Shown here: one piece after another, positions 40,621 through 49,567 of the stretch
How the letters are laid out: each line of letters starts with the position of its first letter
Numbering within the stretch: position 1 is the stretch's first letter
NCBI RefSeq assembly: GCF_900105095.1
Contig: NZ_LT629743.1
Coordinates: forward strand, 2,604,001 to 2,668,000
Source of the DNA: Erythrobacter sp. HL-111
GTDB taxonomy: Bacteria; Pseudomonadota; Alphaproteobacteria; Sphingomonadales; Sphingomonadaceae
DNA: 64,000 nucleotides
Reading direction: 5' to 3'
The notes under the pieces: model-generated
What the model was told of the DNA's origin: nothing
Database searches by the model: none
The model's input: only the letters and a program-made list of their open reading frames with translations
Translations under genes and position numbers: made by a program

Positions 40621-41484
40621 GTGTTTCCCGCCATCGGCCTCGTCGTCCTCATCGCCATGGTGTTCGGCGGCTTCACCCTTGCCGGCGGCTCGCTCGGGCC
40701 GATCCTCGCTGCGCTCCCGCTGGAATTCATGATGATCGGCGGGGCCGCGCTGGGCGCGATCCTGATCGGCAATTCGATGCACGAGATAAAGCTTCTGGGC
40801 GGCGGGCTCGGCACCGTGTTCAAGGGGCCGCGCTATTCGCACCAGGACCATCTCGACGCGATCGCGCTCACGTCCAAGCTGATGAAGCTGATGCGGTCAG
40901 AAGGCGCGGTCGGGCTCGAAAGCCATGTCACCGATCCCGAAAGCTCGACCCTGTTCGGCGAATATCCGCGCTTGCAGAAGGACAAGGTGGTGCGCGATCT
41001 CATCTGCGACCCGCTCACCCTGATGGTCGTCTCTTCCGGCACGCTCGACACGCACGCGGTCGAGGAGGTGATCGACACCGCGATCAAGGTCCAGCTGCAC
41101 GAGATGGAGGAGCCCGCGCACACGATCCAGTCGCTCGCCGACGCCTTTCCGGCGCTGGGCATCGTCGCGGCGGTGCTGGGCGTCATCAAGACCATGGGCG
41201 CAATCAACGAGCCGCCGGAGATCCTCGGCAAGATGATCGGCGGGGCGCTCGTCGGCACCTTTCTCGGCGTGCTGCTGGCCTATGGCATGACCGGCCCGAT
41301 GGCGAGCCGGCTGAAGCAGATCAACACGCACGACGCGCAGATCTACCATTCGATCAAGCAGGTCATCATCGCGAGCCTGCATGGCCATCCGCAGCCGCTG
41401 GTGCTGGAGGCGGCACGTTCGGGCCTGCCGCCCGCGCACCGGCCCAAGCTGACCGACCTCATGGACATGATGCGGGGCCGCTGA
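40621..41484 (+). CDS. motA: Flagellar motor stator protein MotA
   Basis: A 287-residue four-helix stator protein. N-terminal segments (FPAIGLVVLIAMVFGGFTLAGG, PLEFMMIGGAALGAILIG) precede the long cytoplasmic loop with the charged MKLMRSEGAVGLESHVTDPESS, and the final helices contain ADAFPALGIVAAVLGVIKTMGAINEPPE, the MotA signature with the conserved Pro. It converts ion flow into torque with MotB, encoded 4 nt downstream. The start is GTG at 40621, 34 nt after flgL, probably in the same transcript. Confidence 0.96.
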   Translation: MFPAIGLVVLIAMVFGGFTLAGGSLGPILAALPLEFMMIGGAALGAILIGNSMHEIKLLGGGLGTVFKGPRYSHQDHLDAIALTSKLMKLMRSEGAVGLESHVTDPESSTLFGEYPRLQKDKVVRDLICDPLTLMVVSSGTLDTHAVEEVIDTAIKVQLHEMEEPAHTIQSLADAFPALGIVAAVLGVIKTMGAINEPPEILGKMIGGALVGTFLGVLLAYGMTGPMASRLKQINTHDAQIYHSIKQVIIASLHGHPQPLVLEAARSGLPPAHRPKLTDLMDMMRGR

Positions 41485-41488
41485 CGCC

Positions 41489-42391
41489 ATGGCCGAAGCC
41501 GATCCGAAACCGGCCGGAGAAATCCCCGCGCCCGTGATCGTCAAGAAGGTCACGATCGAGGAAGCCGGCCACCACGGCGGGGCGTGGAAGGTCGCCTATG
41601 CCGATTTCGTGACCGCGATGATGGCCTTCTTCCTGCTGCTCTGGCTGCTCGGCGCGACCGAGGAGGACCAGCGCAAGGGGATCGCGGACTACTTCACACC
41701 CACGCTGGTCAAGATGCGCCAGAAAAGCGCCGGGGCGGACGGGATGCTGGGCGGTTCGTCGATCACCGACGTCGACAGCTATCCCAACGCCATGGGCCAG
41801 ACCGGCACGCGCGCGATCACCATCCCGCGCGGCGTGACCGGCGGCCCGGTCGAGGGCGGCGGGCGCGGCGAGATGGAGGCCGACCAGCTGCGCGAACTGC
41901 GCGAGGCGATCGAGGACAAGCTCGTCCAGCGGCGCGAACTGCAGCATCTCGCGCGGCAGGTGCGGGTCCTGCGCGCGCCCGAGGGCATCCGCATCGACCT
42001 GATGGACGATGCCGATTTCTCGATGTTCGCGCTCGGCACCACCATCCTCACCGGCGAGGCCGAGGCGCTGCTCGCGATCATCGGCGAGACGCTGGCCGAG
42101 GAGGGCGCCCCGCTGATCCTGCGCGGCCACACGGATTCGCTGCCCTGGCGCCCCGGGGTGCCGGCGAACAACTGGTCGCTTTCGGCCGGCCGGGCCGAGG
42201 CGACCCGGCAGGAACTGATCCGCACCGGCATCCCGGCGACCCGCTTCGCCCGGATCGAGGGCGTCGCCGATCGCGAGCCGGTGATCACCGCCAATCCCGA
42301 GGACCCGCGCAACCGCCGCATCTCGCTGCTCCTGCTCGATCCCAACGCGCGCGCAATGCGCCAGCGGCCCGACCCCGGCGCCTTCGACTAG
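41489..42391 (+). CDS. motB: Flagellar motor stator protein MotB
   Basis: A 300-residue protein. VIVKKVTIEEAGHHGGAWKVAYADFVTAMMAFFLLLWLLGA holds the single membrane helix with the ion-carrying Asp of YADF, and the C-terminal OmpA-like domain (LRGHTDSLPW, NNWSLSAGRAEATRQEL, RIEGVADREPVITANPEDPRNRRISLLLL) anchors the stator to peptidoglycan. The Ala next to the Asp and the YADF context are typical of proton-type motors (family knowledge). A 93-nt gap precedes the HAD protein gene. Confidence 0.96.
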   Translation: MAEADPKPAGEIPAPVIVKKVTIEEAGHHGGAWKVAYADFVTAMMAFFLLLWLLGATEEDQRKGIADYFTPTLVKMRQKSAGADGMLGGSSITDVDSYPNAMGQTGTRAITIPRGVTGGPVEGGGRGEMEADQLRELREAIEDKLVQRRELQHLARQVRVLRAPEGIRIDLMDDADFSMFALGTTILTGEAEALLAIIGETLAEEGAPLILRGHTDSLPWRPGVPANNWSLSAGRAEATRQELIRTGIPATRFARIEGVADREPVITANPEDPRNRRISLLLLDPNARAMRQRPDPGAFD

Positions 42392-42484
42392 GAAGATCTG
42401 CGGGGGACCGCGCAAGGGCCCGGTCAAGCATGGCGGTTTACCTCCGCTTCACCCCCGATCCTCCCGCACGAAGGAAAGCCCGCC

Positions 42485-44971
42485 ATGACCGCCCGAACCC
42501 CGCCGCGCCCTGCCGACACGATCCTTCCCGCCGACCTGCCCCGGGTGCTGGAGCGGTTCGAGGGGCCGCTCGACGTGCTTTCGCTCGACTGCTTCGACAC
42601 GCTGCTGTGGCGCGATTGCCATGCGCCGAGCGACGTGTTCGCCGCCCTGCCGGCCCTCGGCACCCTGCGGCGCGTGGCGGCCGAACAGAATGCGCGCAAG
42701 CTCGCCCGGACGCTGAAACGGCGCGGCGAGGTGCGGCTTGCCGAAATCTACGATGCGGCGATGCCGAACGCCTCTCGCGCCGCCGTGAGCGATGCGATCG
42801 GGGCGGAGCTCGACGCGGAAGCCGCGGCCTGCTTCGCCTTCGCGCCGACGGTCGAACTGATGCGCGCGGCGAAGGCGAAGGGGGTGCGGATCGTCGTCAC
42901 CTCGGACACCTATCTCGCCGCGCCCGAACTCGCCCGGCTGATCGAACGCGCCGCCGGGGCAGAGGTCGCGGGACTGATCGACCGGATCGTCACTTCGTGC
43001 GAGGCGGGCTTTTCCAAGCGCGAGGGGCTGCTGGTGCGGGTCGTGAAGGCGATGAAATGCCGGCCGGGCGAAATGCTCCACATCGGCGACAACCGCGCGG
43101 CCGATTACGAGGGCGCGCGCGCGCTCGGCATCCCGGCGCTGCATCTTGTCCAGTTCCGCGAGACCGCGCGCCGGCGCCTGCGGCTGGAACGGGCGAGTCG
43201 CGCGCTGATCGGGCCGGCCGAGGGGCGCATCGACGGGCTCCAGCCGCACCGCGCGATCCTCGCCCTCCACGAACCCGCCATCGCCGACCCGGCCGAGGCG
43301 CTGGGCTTTGCCGTGCTCGGCCCGGTCTTCCACGCCTTCGAAGACTGGCTGCGGGCGGAGGCGGCGGCGCTCGCCGAGGCGCGCGGGGGGCGGGTCCACT
43401 GGCTGTTCATGCTGCGCGACGGGCATCTGCCGCACCTCGTCCACCGCGTGCGGGGCGAGGCCGAAAGCGCCGCCCGGGTCGAGATCAGCCGCTTCGTCGC
43501 GACCGCCGCCTCGCTCACCTCGCGCGCGGCCTACGAGCGGCACCTCGGGCTCGAATTCGGGCTCAACCCGGCGACGCTCGCGCGGCAGATGCTGATGGAC
43601 GAGGAGGAGATCGGACGGATCGTCGGCGCGCCCGGAACCGAGCAGGAAATGGTCGAGGCGAGCCTCGCGCTCATCGCCGAACTGCGTTCGGCGCGGCGGC
43701 GCAGGATCACCAATCGCCGCGCCCGCGCCTTCGCCGGGCGGCTGGTGGAGCACGTGCGCGCGGCCTGCGACCCGCAGCCGGGCGACACGCTGATGCTGAT
43801 CGATCTCGGCTACAACGGGTCGGCCCAGAACCGGATCGACGCGCTGCTCGCCGGGGCGTTCGGCTGCCACGTCGCCGGGCGCTACCTGCTGCTGCGCGAA
43901 ATGGATGCGAGCGGGCTCGACAAGCGGGGCCTGATCGACGCGCGCCATCACGACCCGCAATTCCTCGAAGCGCTGTGCGGCAATGTCGCGGTGATCGAGC
44001 AGCTGGCGACCTGCGACCTCGGCTCGGTCGTCGATTACACCGAAAGCGGCCGGCCGGTGCGCCGCGAAAGCGCGGTCAAGGGCGGCCAGTCGCGGGTGCG
44101 CGAGGCGGTCCAGGCGGGCTGCGTGCGCTTCGCCCGCGCCGCGCTCGATCCGCCGGCGATCCGCGCGGGCGAGCCCGATGCCGCGCGCGCCTGGCGCGAG
44201 GGCGCGGCCCATGCGCTCGCCCGCTTCCTGTTCCTGCCGCTGGCCCGCGAGGTCGAGGTGCTCGCGCGCTTCGAACACGACGTCAATCTCGGCAGCGAGC
44301 GGATGGTCGCGCTGTTCGATCCCGTCGGCGCGCGCGAGGGGATGCGGCGGCGCGGGCTGTTCTACCTGAAGGGATCGGAGCGGATGTTCCTCCCCGCCGA
44401 ACTCGCCGCCGAACCGATCGAGGCGCGGCTTGCGCTGATGGTGCAGAAGATGCGCGGGCTCGGCCTCACCTATGCCGACAGCGCGGGGACCGCGATCGAG
44501 CTGGAGGCGATCCATTTCGACGCGCACCAGGCCAGCGTCCAGCGGATCGCGGCGAGCGCGACGCATGACGGATTCCACGTTGCGCGCCTCCCGCTGGGGA
44601 CGAAGGGGCACGCGATCGCGCTCGTGCTCGGCGGCAGGGTCGCGCTGGCCGAGATCGGCCCGATCACCCGCGCTCCGGTCGACAGCCTGCGCGCCGAGGC
44701 GAACCCGGACGATCCCGAGCCGGTCGAGGCGCTGTTCGACGGGATGCGCGAGATCGCGCCGCGGATCGTCGAATGCACGCGCGGCGATGCGGCGATCGTG
44801 ATCCCGCCCCGCCAGCCGGTGCCGGGCGAACCGCCGATGATGGTCGAAATCGTGTTTCGCCCGCTGCGCCTTGCGGGCGGAAGCGAAGAGCCGCTCGGCG
44901 CGGCGGTGAGCGGGGCGGATGGGAAGGACAAGGTGGGTGGGGCGCCCGCGCGCCGGGACGCAGCGGCCTGA
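42485..44971 (+). CDS. Large HAD-superfamily hydrolase-like protein (COG5610-like) beside flagellin
   Basis: An 828-residue protein. Residues about 30-230 form a HAD domain: LSLDCFDTLLWR (motif I, nucleophile Asp in DCFDT), IVVTSDTYL (motif II), GFSKREGLL with the motif III Lys, and LHIGDNRAADYEGARALG (motif IV). The next about 400 residues contain HWLFMLRDGHLPHLVHRV and LMLIDLGYNGSAQNRIDALL, as in COG5610-type proteins associated with polysaccharide gene clusters. The C-terminal about 170 residues are of unknown fold. Wedged between motB and flagellin, it may modify flagellin or a surface glycan (inference). No signal peptide. Confidence 0.72.
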   Translation: MTARTPPRPADTILPADLPRVLERFEGPLDVLSLDCFDTLLWRDCHAPSDVFAALPALGTLRRVAAEQNARKLARTLKRRGEVRLAEIYDAAMPNASRAAVSDAIGAELDAEAAACFAFAPTVELMRAAKAKGVRIVVTSDTYLAAPELARLIERAAGAEVAGLIDRIVTSCEAGFSKREGLLVRVVKAMKCRPGEMLHIGDNRAADYEGARALGIPALHLVQFRETARRRLRLERASRALIGPAEGRIDGLQPHRAILALHEPAIADPAEALGFAVLGPVFHAFEDWLRAEAAALAEARGGRVHWLFMLRDGHLPHLVHRVRGEAESAARVEISRFVATAASLTSRAAYERHLGLEFGLNPATLARQMLMDEEEIGRIVGAPGTEQEMVEASLALIAELRSARRRRITNRRARAFAGRLVEHVRAACDPQPGDTLMLIDLGYNGSAQNRIDALLAGAFGCHVAGRYLLLREMDASGLDKRGLIDARHHDPQFLEALCGNVAVIEQLATCDLGSVVDYTESGRPVRRESAVKGGQSRVREAVQAGCVRFARAALDPPAIRAGEPDAARAWREGAAHALARFLFLPLAREVEVLARFEHDVNLGSERMVALFDPVGAREGMRRRGLFYLKGSERMFLPAELAAEPIEARLALMVQKMRGLGLTYADSAGTAIELEAIHFDAHQASVQRIAASATHDGFHVARLPLGTKGHAIALVLGGRVALAEIGPITRAPVDSLRAEANPDDPEPVEALFDGMREIAPRIVECTRGDAAIVIPPRQPVPGEPPMMVEIVFRPLRLAGGSEEPLGAAVSGADGKDKVGGAPARRDAAA

Positions 44972-45018
44972 CCGGACGCGGCCGGCGGCGGCGCTGCGCG
45001 GCACCCGGACGTGCGAAA

Positions 45019-45042
45019 GTCCGGAGCCTTGCGGCCCCGGAC
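45019..45042 (-). terminator. Rho-independent terminator of fliC
   Basis: On the reverse strand a 10-bp stem (GTCCGGGGCC, GCAA tetraloop, GGCTCCGGAC, one G-T pair) is followed by TTTC. It lies about 48 nt after the flagellin stop, between fliC and the converging HAD-protein gene. Confidence 0.75.
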
Positions 45043-45089
45043 CCTGCTGCCACCGGCAAGTGGGCGATGCGTGCCGCGCCGCGGTTCGG

Positions 45090-45908
45090 TTACCGCAGCA
45101 GCGACAGCACGTTCTGTTGCGACTGGTTCGCCTGGGCGAGCATCGCGGTCGAGGCCTGCGACAGGATCTGCCCCTTGGCGAGCGCGGTGGTCTCCTGCGA
45201 GAAATCGGCGTCCTCGATGCGCGACCGGGCATCGGAGAAATTGCTCGCGGTCGTCGCCAGTTCGTTGATCGCCGATTCCAGCCGGTTTACCCCCGCACCG
45301 AGCGAGGAGCGGGTCGTGTTCACGTCGCTGAGCGCGTTGTCGACCAGATCGATCGTGTCCGCGGCGGCGGAGGCGCTCGACACGTCGTAGTTGGTGTCGC
45401 CGAGATTGGTCCCGTCGATCGCGGTGCTGGTCAGGGTGATCGAGCGGCCCGCATCGAGCTGGATGTTGACCGTCACGTCCGTGCCGCTGGTGGTGCTGAA
45501 CAGGGTCACGCCGTTGAACTCGGTGTTCGACAGCACGTCGTCGATCTGTTCGGCGAGCTGGGTGACTTCGGTGTCGAGGAAGCCGCGGTCCTCGTTGTCG
45601 AGCGTGCCGTTCTGCGATTGGATCGCCAGTTCGCGCACGCGCTGCAGCATGTTGGTCACCTGTTCGAGCGCACCTTCGGCGGTCTGGGCGAGGGCGATGC
45701 CGTCATTGGCGTTGCGGACGCCCTGGTTCAGCGCGCGGATGTCCGAGGTGAAGCCGGTCGCGATCGAGAGGCCCGCCGCGTCGTCGGACGAACTGTTGAT
45801 CCGGCGACCGGACGAGAGGCGCTCCATCGCGGTCGAGAGCATCTCGTTGGCTTCCGTGCTCGCGTTCTGGGCGCGCAGGGCGGAGATATTGGTGTTGATG
45901 ACTGACAT
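45090..45908 (-). CDS. fliC: Flagellin
   Basis: A 272-residue flagellin. SVINTNISALRAQNASTEANEMLSTAMERLSSGRRINSSSDDAAGLSIA is the conserved N-terminal D0/D1 region and DFSQETTALAKGQILSQASTAMLAQANQSQQNVLSLLR the C-terminal one; the variable central domain is short. It is the only flagellin in the window and is transcribed alone, with its own sigma-28-like promoter (45965-45991) and terminator. Ser/Thr residues in the small surface domain could be glycosylation sites, but this is not shown by the sequence. Confidence 0.98.
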   Translation of the reverse strand: MSVINTNISALRAQNASTEANEMLSTAMERLSSGRRINSSSDDAAGLSIATGFTSDIRALNQGVRNANDGIALAQTAEGALEQVTNMLQRVRELAIQSQNGTLDNEDRGFLDTEVTQLAEQIDDVLSNTEFNGVTLFSTTSGTDVTVNIQLDAGRSITLTSTAIDGTNLGDTNYDVSSASAAADTIDLVDNALSDVNTTRSSLGAGVNRLESAINELATTASNFSDARSRIEDADFSQETTALAKGQILSQASTAMLAQANQSQQNVLSLLR

Positions 45909-45964
45909 TGATCGAAACTCCCGTGTGGTCTTGCGCAGGGCGGCGGGCCGCGGCTGCCGGGGCT

Positions 45965-45991
45965 AAGAGCGACCGGGCGGCGCGATGTTTA
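45965..45991 (-). promoter_or_regulatory. Putative sigma-28 promoter of fliC
   Basis: On the reverse strand: TAAA (45991-45988), 15 nt, TCGCTCTT (45972-45965), ending about 57 nt before the flagellin start. The spacing equals that of the flgM and fliD sites; five of eight -10 box positions match them (consensus YCGYYCTT). Confidence 0.55.
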
Positions 45992-46088
45992 AGGGTGGCG
46001 GCGCGGGCGCGGCGGCCGGCAGGGGGCGCGGCCTAGGGGCTCCTACGGGGGCTTAAATTTGCGACATCTTGGACGCGCGCCCGGCAAT

Positions 46089-46106
46089 CCCTTGCCACGC
46101 AAGGGG
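46089..46106 (+). promoter_or_regulatory. Hairpin covering the ribosome-binding site of the sigma-54 activator gene
   Basis: CCCTTG (46089-46094), a CCACG loop and CAAGGG (46100-46105) form a 6-bp stem. Its 3' arm contains the AAGGGG ribosome-binding site for the ATG at 46113. Folding would hide the site, so translation of the flagellar activator may be structurally restrained. Confidence 0.5.
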
Positions 46107-46112
46107 ACAAGC

Positions 46113-47474
46113 ATGAGCGAACCTCGTCACCACGACTTTCCGGTCTCGGACCCGGCCGCCCGCGGAACCGCGCCGAACCCGCGCCCTGCCGCGCCGCATC
46201 ACGACGTCGCGGGGTTCGAACGGGTGCGCGCGCGGCACGCCGCGCTGCTCGAGGCGACCCTGCCCCTGCTCGGCAAGGACTGGCAGCAGGGCCGCATCGT
46301 GCTGGGCGAGGACGGGCGTTTCGCCTGCCCGCCCGGCGGCCGCCGCGCCGACCGGGTCGAGATCGAGCTCGCCCATGCCGATGCGGGCGCGCTCGCCGCG
46401 CTCGGCAAGACGCGCCTCGCGCTCGCCTACGATCCCTCCGCGCCCGAAGCGGCGTGCGCGGCGATGCTCGCGGCGGCGGGGCGCGGGGGCTGGCCGGTCG
46501 CGGGGGACGAGCACAGCCTCGCGCTCCTCACCCTCGCCGAACGTCTCGCGGCGAGCGACATTCCCGTCCTCCTCGAAGGGCCGACCGGCACCGGCAAGGA
46601 AGTCCTCGCGCGCTTCGTCCACCGCCGCTCGCCGCGCGCGGCCGGGCCGTTCGTCGCGGTCAATTGCGCGGCCATGCCCGAGGCCATGCTCGAGGGCCTG
46701 CTGTTCGGCCACCGCAAGGGCGCCTTCACCGGCGCTGCCGAAGCGCGCGAGGGGCTGTTCCGCGCCGCCGACGGGGGGACGCTGCTGCTGGACGAGATCG
46801 GCGAACTGCCGCTTGCCCTGCAGGCCAAGCTCCTGCGCGCGCTGCAGGAGGGCGAGGTCCTCCCGCTCGGCGCGACCGAGGCGGTCGGGGTCGACGTGCG
46901 GATCGTCGCCGCGACCAATCGCACGCTGTCGGCCGAAGTCGCCGCCGGGCGTTTCCGTGAGGACCTGCTCTACCGTCTCAACGTCTTCCCCTTGGCGCTC
47001 GCCCCGCTCGCCGTGCGGCGCGGCGACATCGCCCCGCTCGCCTTCGCCATGCTGCTGCGCCACGCGCCGCGCGCGAACGCGGGCGCGCGCTGGATCGAGC
47101 CGGACGCGCTCCGCCTGCTCGAGGCGCATGGCTGGCCGGGCAACGTGCGCGAGCTGGAAAACGTCATGCGCCGCGCGCTCCTCCTCGCAGGCGACGCGCG
47201 CGCGATCGCGGCGGAACACGTCGTGTTCGACCAGCCGGTGCGCGCCGTGCTGCCCGCGGCCGGTGCCCCCGCGTGCCCCGATGCACGCGCGCGGCGCTCG
47301 CTGTCCGAGGTCGCCTTCGAATCCGAGGCGCGCGCGATCCTCGCCGCGCTCGACAGCCACGGTGGCCACCGTGCCCGGACCGCGGCGAGCCTCGGCATTT
47401 CCGAGCGGACCCTGCGCTACCGGCTCGCCTCGATGCGCGAGTCCGGCCTCATCGCGGCAGGGGGTGAGGCATGA
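46113..47474 (+). CDS. Sigma-54-dependent flagellar transcriptional activator (FlbD/FleQ-type)
   Basis: A 453-residue bacterial enhancer-binding protein. The N-terminal about 130 residues lack a receiver domain. The AAA+ domain has Walker A GPTGTGKE (156-163), the sigma-54-contacting GAFTGA loop (203-208), Walker B GTLLLDEIGEL and the arginine-finger region REDLLYRLNVFPLAL. A Fis-type helix-turn-helix (HRARTAASLGISERTLRYRLASM) ends the protein. It should activate the -24/-12 promoters before flgA and flgB. The ATG at 46113 is preferred over a TTG at 46059 because AAGGGG precedes it. The stop overlaps fliE (ATGA). Confidence 0.92.
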   Translation: MSEPRHHDFPVSDPAARGTAPNPRPAAPHHDVAGFERVRARHAALLEATLPLLGKDWQQGRIVLGEDGRFACPPGGRRADRVEIELAHADAGALAALGKTRLALAYDPSAPEAACAAMLAAAGRGGWPVAGDEHSLALLTLAERLAASDIPVLLEGPTGTGKEVLARFVHRRSPRAAGPFVAVNCAAMPEAMLEGLLFGHRKGAFTGAAEAREGLFRAADGGTLLLDEIGELPLALQAKLLRALQEGEVLPLGATEAVGVDVRIVAATNRTLSAEVAAGRFREDLLYRLNVFPLALAPLAVRRGDIAPLAFAMLLRHAPRANAGARWIEPDALRLLEAHGWPGNVRELENVMRRALLLAGDARAIAAEHVVFDQPVRAVLPAAGAPACPDARARRSLSEVAFESEARAILAALDSHGGHRARTAASLGISERTLRYRLASMRESGLIAAGGEA

Positions 47475-47851
47475 GCCCGGTCCGTTCCGGCGGCGGCGTG
47501 CAGGCGGGGCTTGCCGACGTGCTCGCCCTGCGGCGCGAGGTCCTCGCCCGGAGCGAGGCGCTGCGCGAGGTGCGCGAGGCAAGCGCGTCCCCCGCCGCCG
47601 CGCCCGCGCGCGGGCAGGGGGAAGCGCCCGCCGCGGGCTTTGCCGAAACGCTCGGCCACGCGCTCGAAAAGGTCAGCGCGGCGCAGCAGCGTTCGGCCGA
47701 AATGCAGGCGGCCTACGAACGCGGCGAAGTGACCGATGTCGCCAAGGTGATGCTCGCCCGGCAGGAATCCGGGGTCGCCTTCGAGGCCACGCTGCAGGTC
47801 CGCAACAAGCTGCTGTCCGCCTACCAGGAAATCATGCGGATGGGGAGCTGA
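47471..47851 (+). CDS. fliE: Flagellar hook-basal body protein FliE
   Basis: A 126-residue protein. The conserved C-terminal part (GFAETLGHALEKVSAAQQRSAEMQAAYERGEVTDVAKVMLARQESGVAFEATLQVRNKLLSAYQEIMRMGS) is the FliE signature; the first 50 residues are variable. It joins the MS ring to the rod. The start overlaps the activator stop, so fliEFGHIJ is probably cotranscribed with the activator gene. Confidence 0.95.
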   Translation: MSPVRSGGGVQAGLADVLALRREVLARSEALREVREASASPAAAPARGQGEAPAAGFAETLGHALEKVSAAQQRSAEMQAAYERGEVTDVAKVMLARQESGVAFEATLQVRNKLLSAYQEIMRMGS

Positions 47852-47854
47852 TAG

Positions 47855-49567
47855 GTGGCCGACGCCAATGCGCCCCAGGCGCAGCCGCTTGCGGCGGGCG
47901 GGGCGCTGCCCGCCGTGTCCGAGCCGCGCCTCGTCCCCTTCGGAACCGCCCTGCCGGGCGACGGCTGGCGCGGGCGGGTCGCCGGGTTCATGGCCCAGCC
48001 CGCCGTGCGGCGCGCGCTGCCGGGCGTGGTCGCGCTGGGCGCGGTCGGGCTCGTCGCCGCGCTCTGGCTCGCCATCGCCGAACCGCCGCAGCGCCTGCTC
48101 TTCTCGGGTCTCGGCGATCTCGAGCGCGGGCAGGTGGTCGAGGCGCTCGCCGCGGGCGGGATCGATCACCGCGTCGACCCGTCGACCGGCGCGATCACCG
48201 TGGCCGAGGGCGATTACTACGCCGCCTCCTCGCTCGTCGCGAGCAACGGCGCCCTGCCCGCGCCGCAGGGGGCGGCGGAAATGCTCGACGCGATCCCGCT
48301 CGGTTCCTCGCGCACGCTGGAGGGCGAACGCCTGCGGCTCGCCCGCGAACGCGAGCTGATGCTGACGATCAGGGAGATCCAGGGCATCGCGGCGGTGCGC
48401 GTCCACCTCGCCACGCCCGAACGTTCCGTCTTCGTGCGCGAGCGGGACGCGCCCAGTGCCTCGGTCATGCTGTCGCTGGCGCGCGGGCGGAGCCTGTCGC
48501 GCGCGCAGGTCGATGCGATCGTCAATCTCGTCGCCGGATCGGTCCCCGGCATGAGCCCGGACGCGGTGCGCGTGGTCGACCAGAACGGTCGGCTGCTCTC
48601 CGCCCCCGAGGGTGAGGAACACGAAGGTCTCGCCCTGCAGCGCGAATTCGAGGCGAAGCTGCGCGAACAGGTTTCGAGCCTGCTGCTGCCGCTTCTCGGC
48701 GCGGGCAATTTTTCCAGCCAGGTGCAGGTCGATCTCGACCAGGCCGAGGTGACCTCGGCGCGTGAGAGCTTCGACGACCAGGGCGTGATCCGTTCCGAGA
48801 GCGAGCGCAGCGCGACGCGCACGAACGGCGCGCCCGTCGGCGGCGTGCCCGGGGTCGATGCGAACATCCCGCCGCCGCCCGCCGATCTCGTCGACGGCGC
48901 GCCCGAGGCCGCTGCGTCCGCCGCTGCCGTCGGCGCCGGTCCGAGCGACAGCGAAAGCGCGGTCCAGCGCAATTACGAACTCGGCCGCGAAGTCGCGGTG
49001 ACCAGCGTGCGCCCGGGAGGGCTTCGCAGGCTTTCGGTCGCGGTCGCGGTCAGCAACGCCGCGCTCGTCGCCGCAGCACCGATGACCGCCGAACAGCTCG
49101 AAGCCCTCGTCGCTGCGGCGGTCGGGGCCGATCCCGCGCGCGGCGACACGGTCGAGGTGGTGGTCGGCGGCTTCGAGAGCATTGCTCCGGCCGAGCCGCA
49201 ATTGTGGGAACAGCCGTGGTTCATGCCGGCCCTGCGTCATGGCGCGGCGCTGGTCGCGGTGCTGCTGGTGCTGCTGTTCGTCGTCCGACCGCTGATGAAG
49301 CGCGCGCGCCCCGCGACCGGGGAGACGGCCGGGGCCGCGGTCGAGCCTGCGGGCGAGGGTTCCGCCGACGTCGCGCCCGCTGCGCGGGACGCGGCGGAAG
49401 GCGAGGAGGGCGAGCCGGCCGACGAATTCGCCGACCTCCCGCAGCAGGTCCGGCTCGCCCGCCAGCTCGCCGCGAGCCGGCCCGAACGCGCGGTCGCGGC
49501 GCTCCAGCGGATGCTCGAAGCCCCGCCCGAGCCCGCGATCGAGCCAGGCGGGGCCGAGGCCGCATGA
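47855..49567 (+). CDS. fliF: Flagellar MS-ring protein FliF
   Basis: A 570-residue protein with a membrane helix near residue 55 (ALPGVVALGAVGLVAALWLAIA) and another near 460 (PALRHGAALVAVLLVLLFVVRPL). The ring-building motifs RLRLARERELMLTIREIQGIAAVRVHLATPERSVFVRER and NRLLS/NYELGREVAVT lie between. The C-terminal FliG-binding tail DEFADLPQQVRLARQLAASRPERAVAALQRML is present. The start is GTG at 47855, 3 nt after fliE. The stop overlaps fliG. Confidence 0.97.
   Translation: MADANAPQAQPLAAGGALPAVSEPRLVPFGTALPGDGWRGRVAGFMAQPAVRRALPGVVALGAVGLVAALWLAIAEPPQRLLFSGLGDLERGQVVEALAAGGIDHRVDPSTGAITVAEGDYYAASSLVASNGALPAPQGAAEMLDAIPLGSSRTLEGERLRLARERELMLTIREIQGIAAVRVHLATPERSVFVRERDAPSASVMLSLARGRSLSRAQVDAIVNLVAGSVPGMSPDAVRVVDQNGRLLSAPEGEEHEGLALQREFEAKLREQVSSLLLPLLGAGNFSSQVQVDLDQAEVTSARESFDDQGVIRSESERSATRTNGAPVGGVPGVDANIPPPPADLVDGAPEAAASAAAVGAGPSDSESAVQRNYELGREVAVTSVRPGGLRRLSVAVAVSNAALVAAAPMTAEQLEALVAAAVGADPARGDTVEVVVGGFESIAPAEPQLWEQPWFMPALRHGAALVAVLLVLLFVVRPLMKRARPATGETAGAAVEPAGEGSADVAPAARDAAEGEEGEPADEFADLPQQVRLARQLAASRPERAVAALQRMLEAPPEPAIEPGGAEAA

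Noticed and set aside
46041..46067. GG and GC 12 bp apart in GGGGGCTTAAATTTGC as a sigma-54 promoter
   Set aside because: The TGGCAC part of the -24 element is absent; only the spacing fits.
46054..46080. TAAA at 46054 before the sigma-54 activator as another sigma-28 site
   Set aside because: At 15-nt spacing the following bases are ACGCGCGC, which do not match the CCGTCCTT/TCGCTCTT box.
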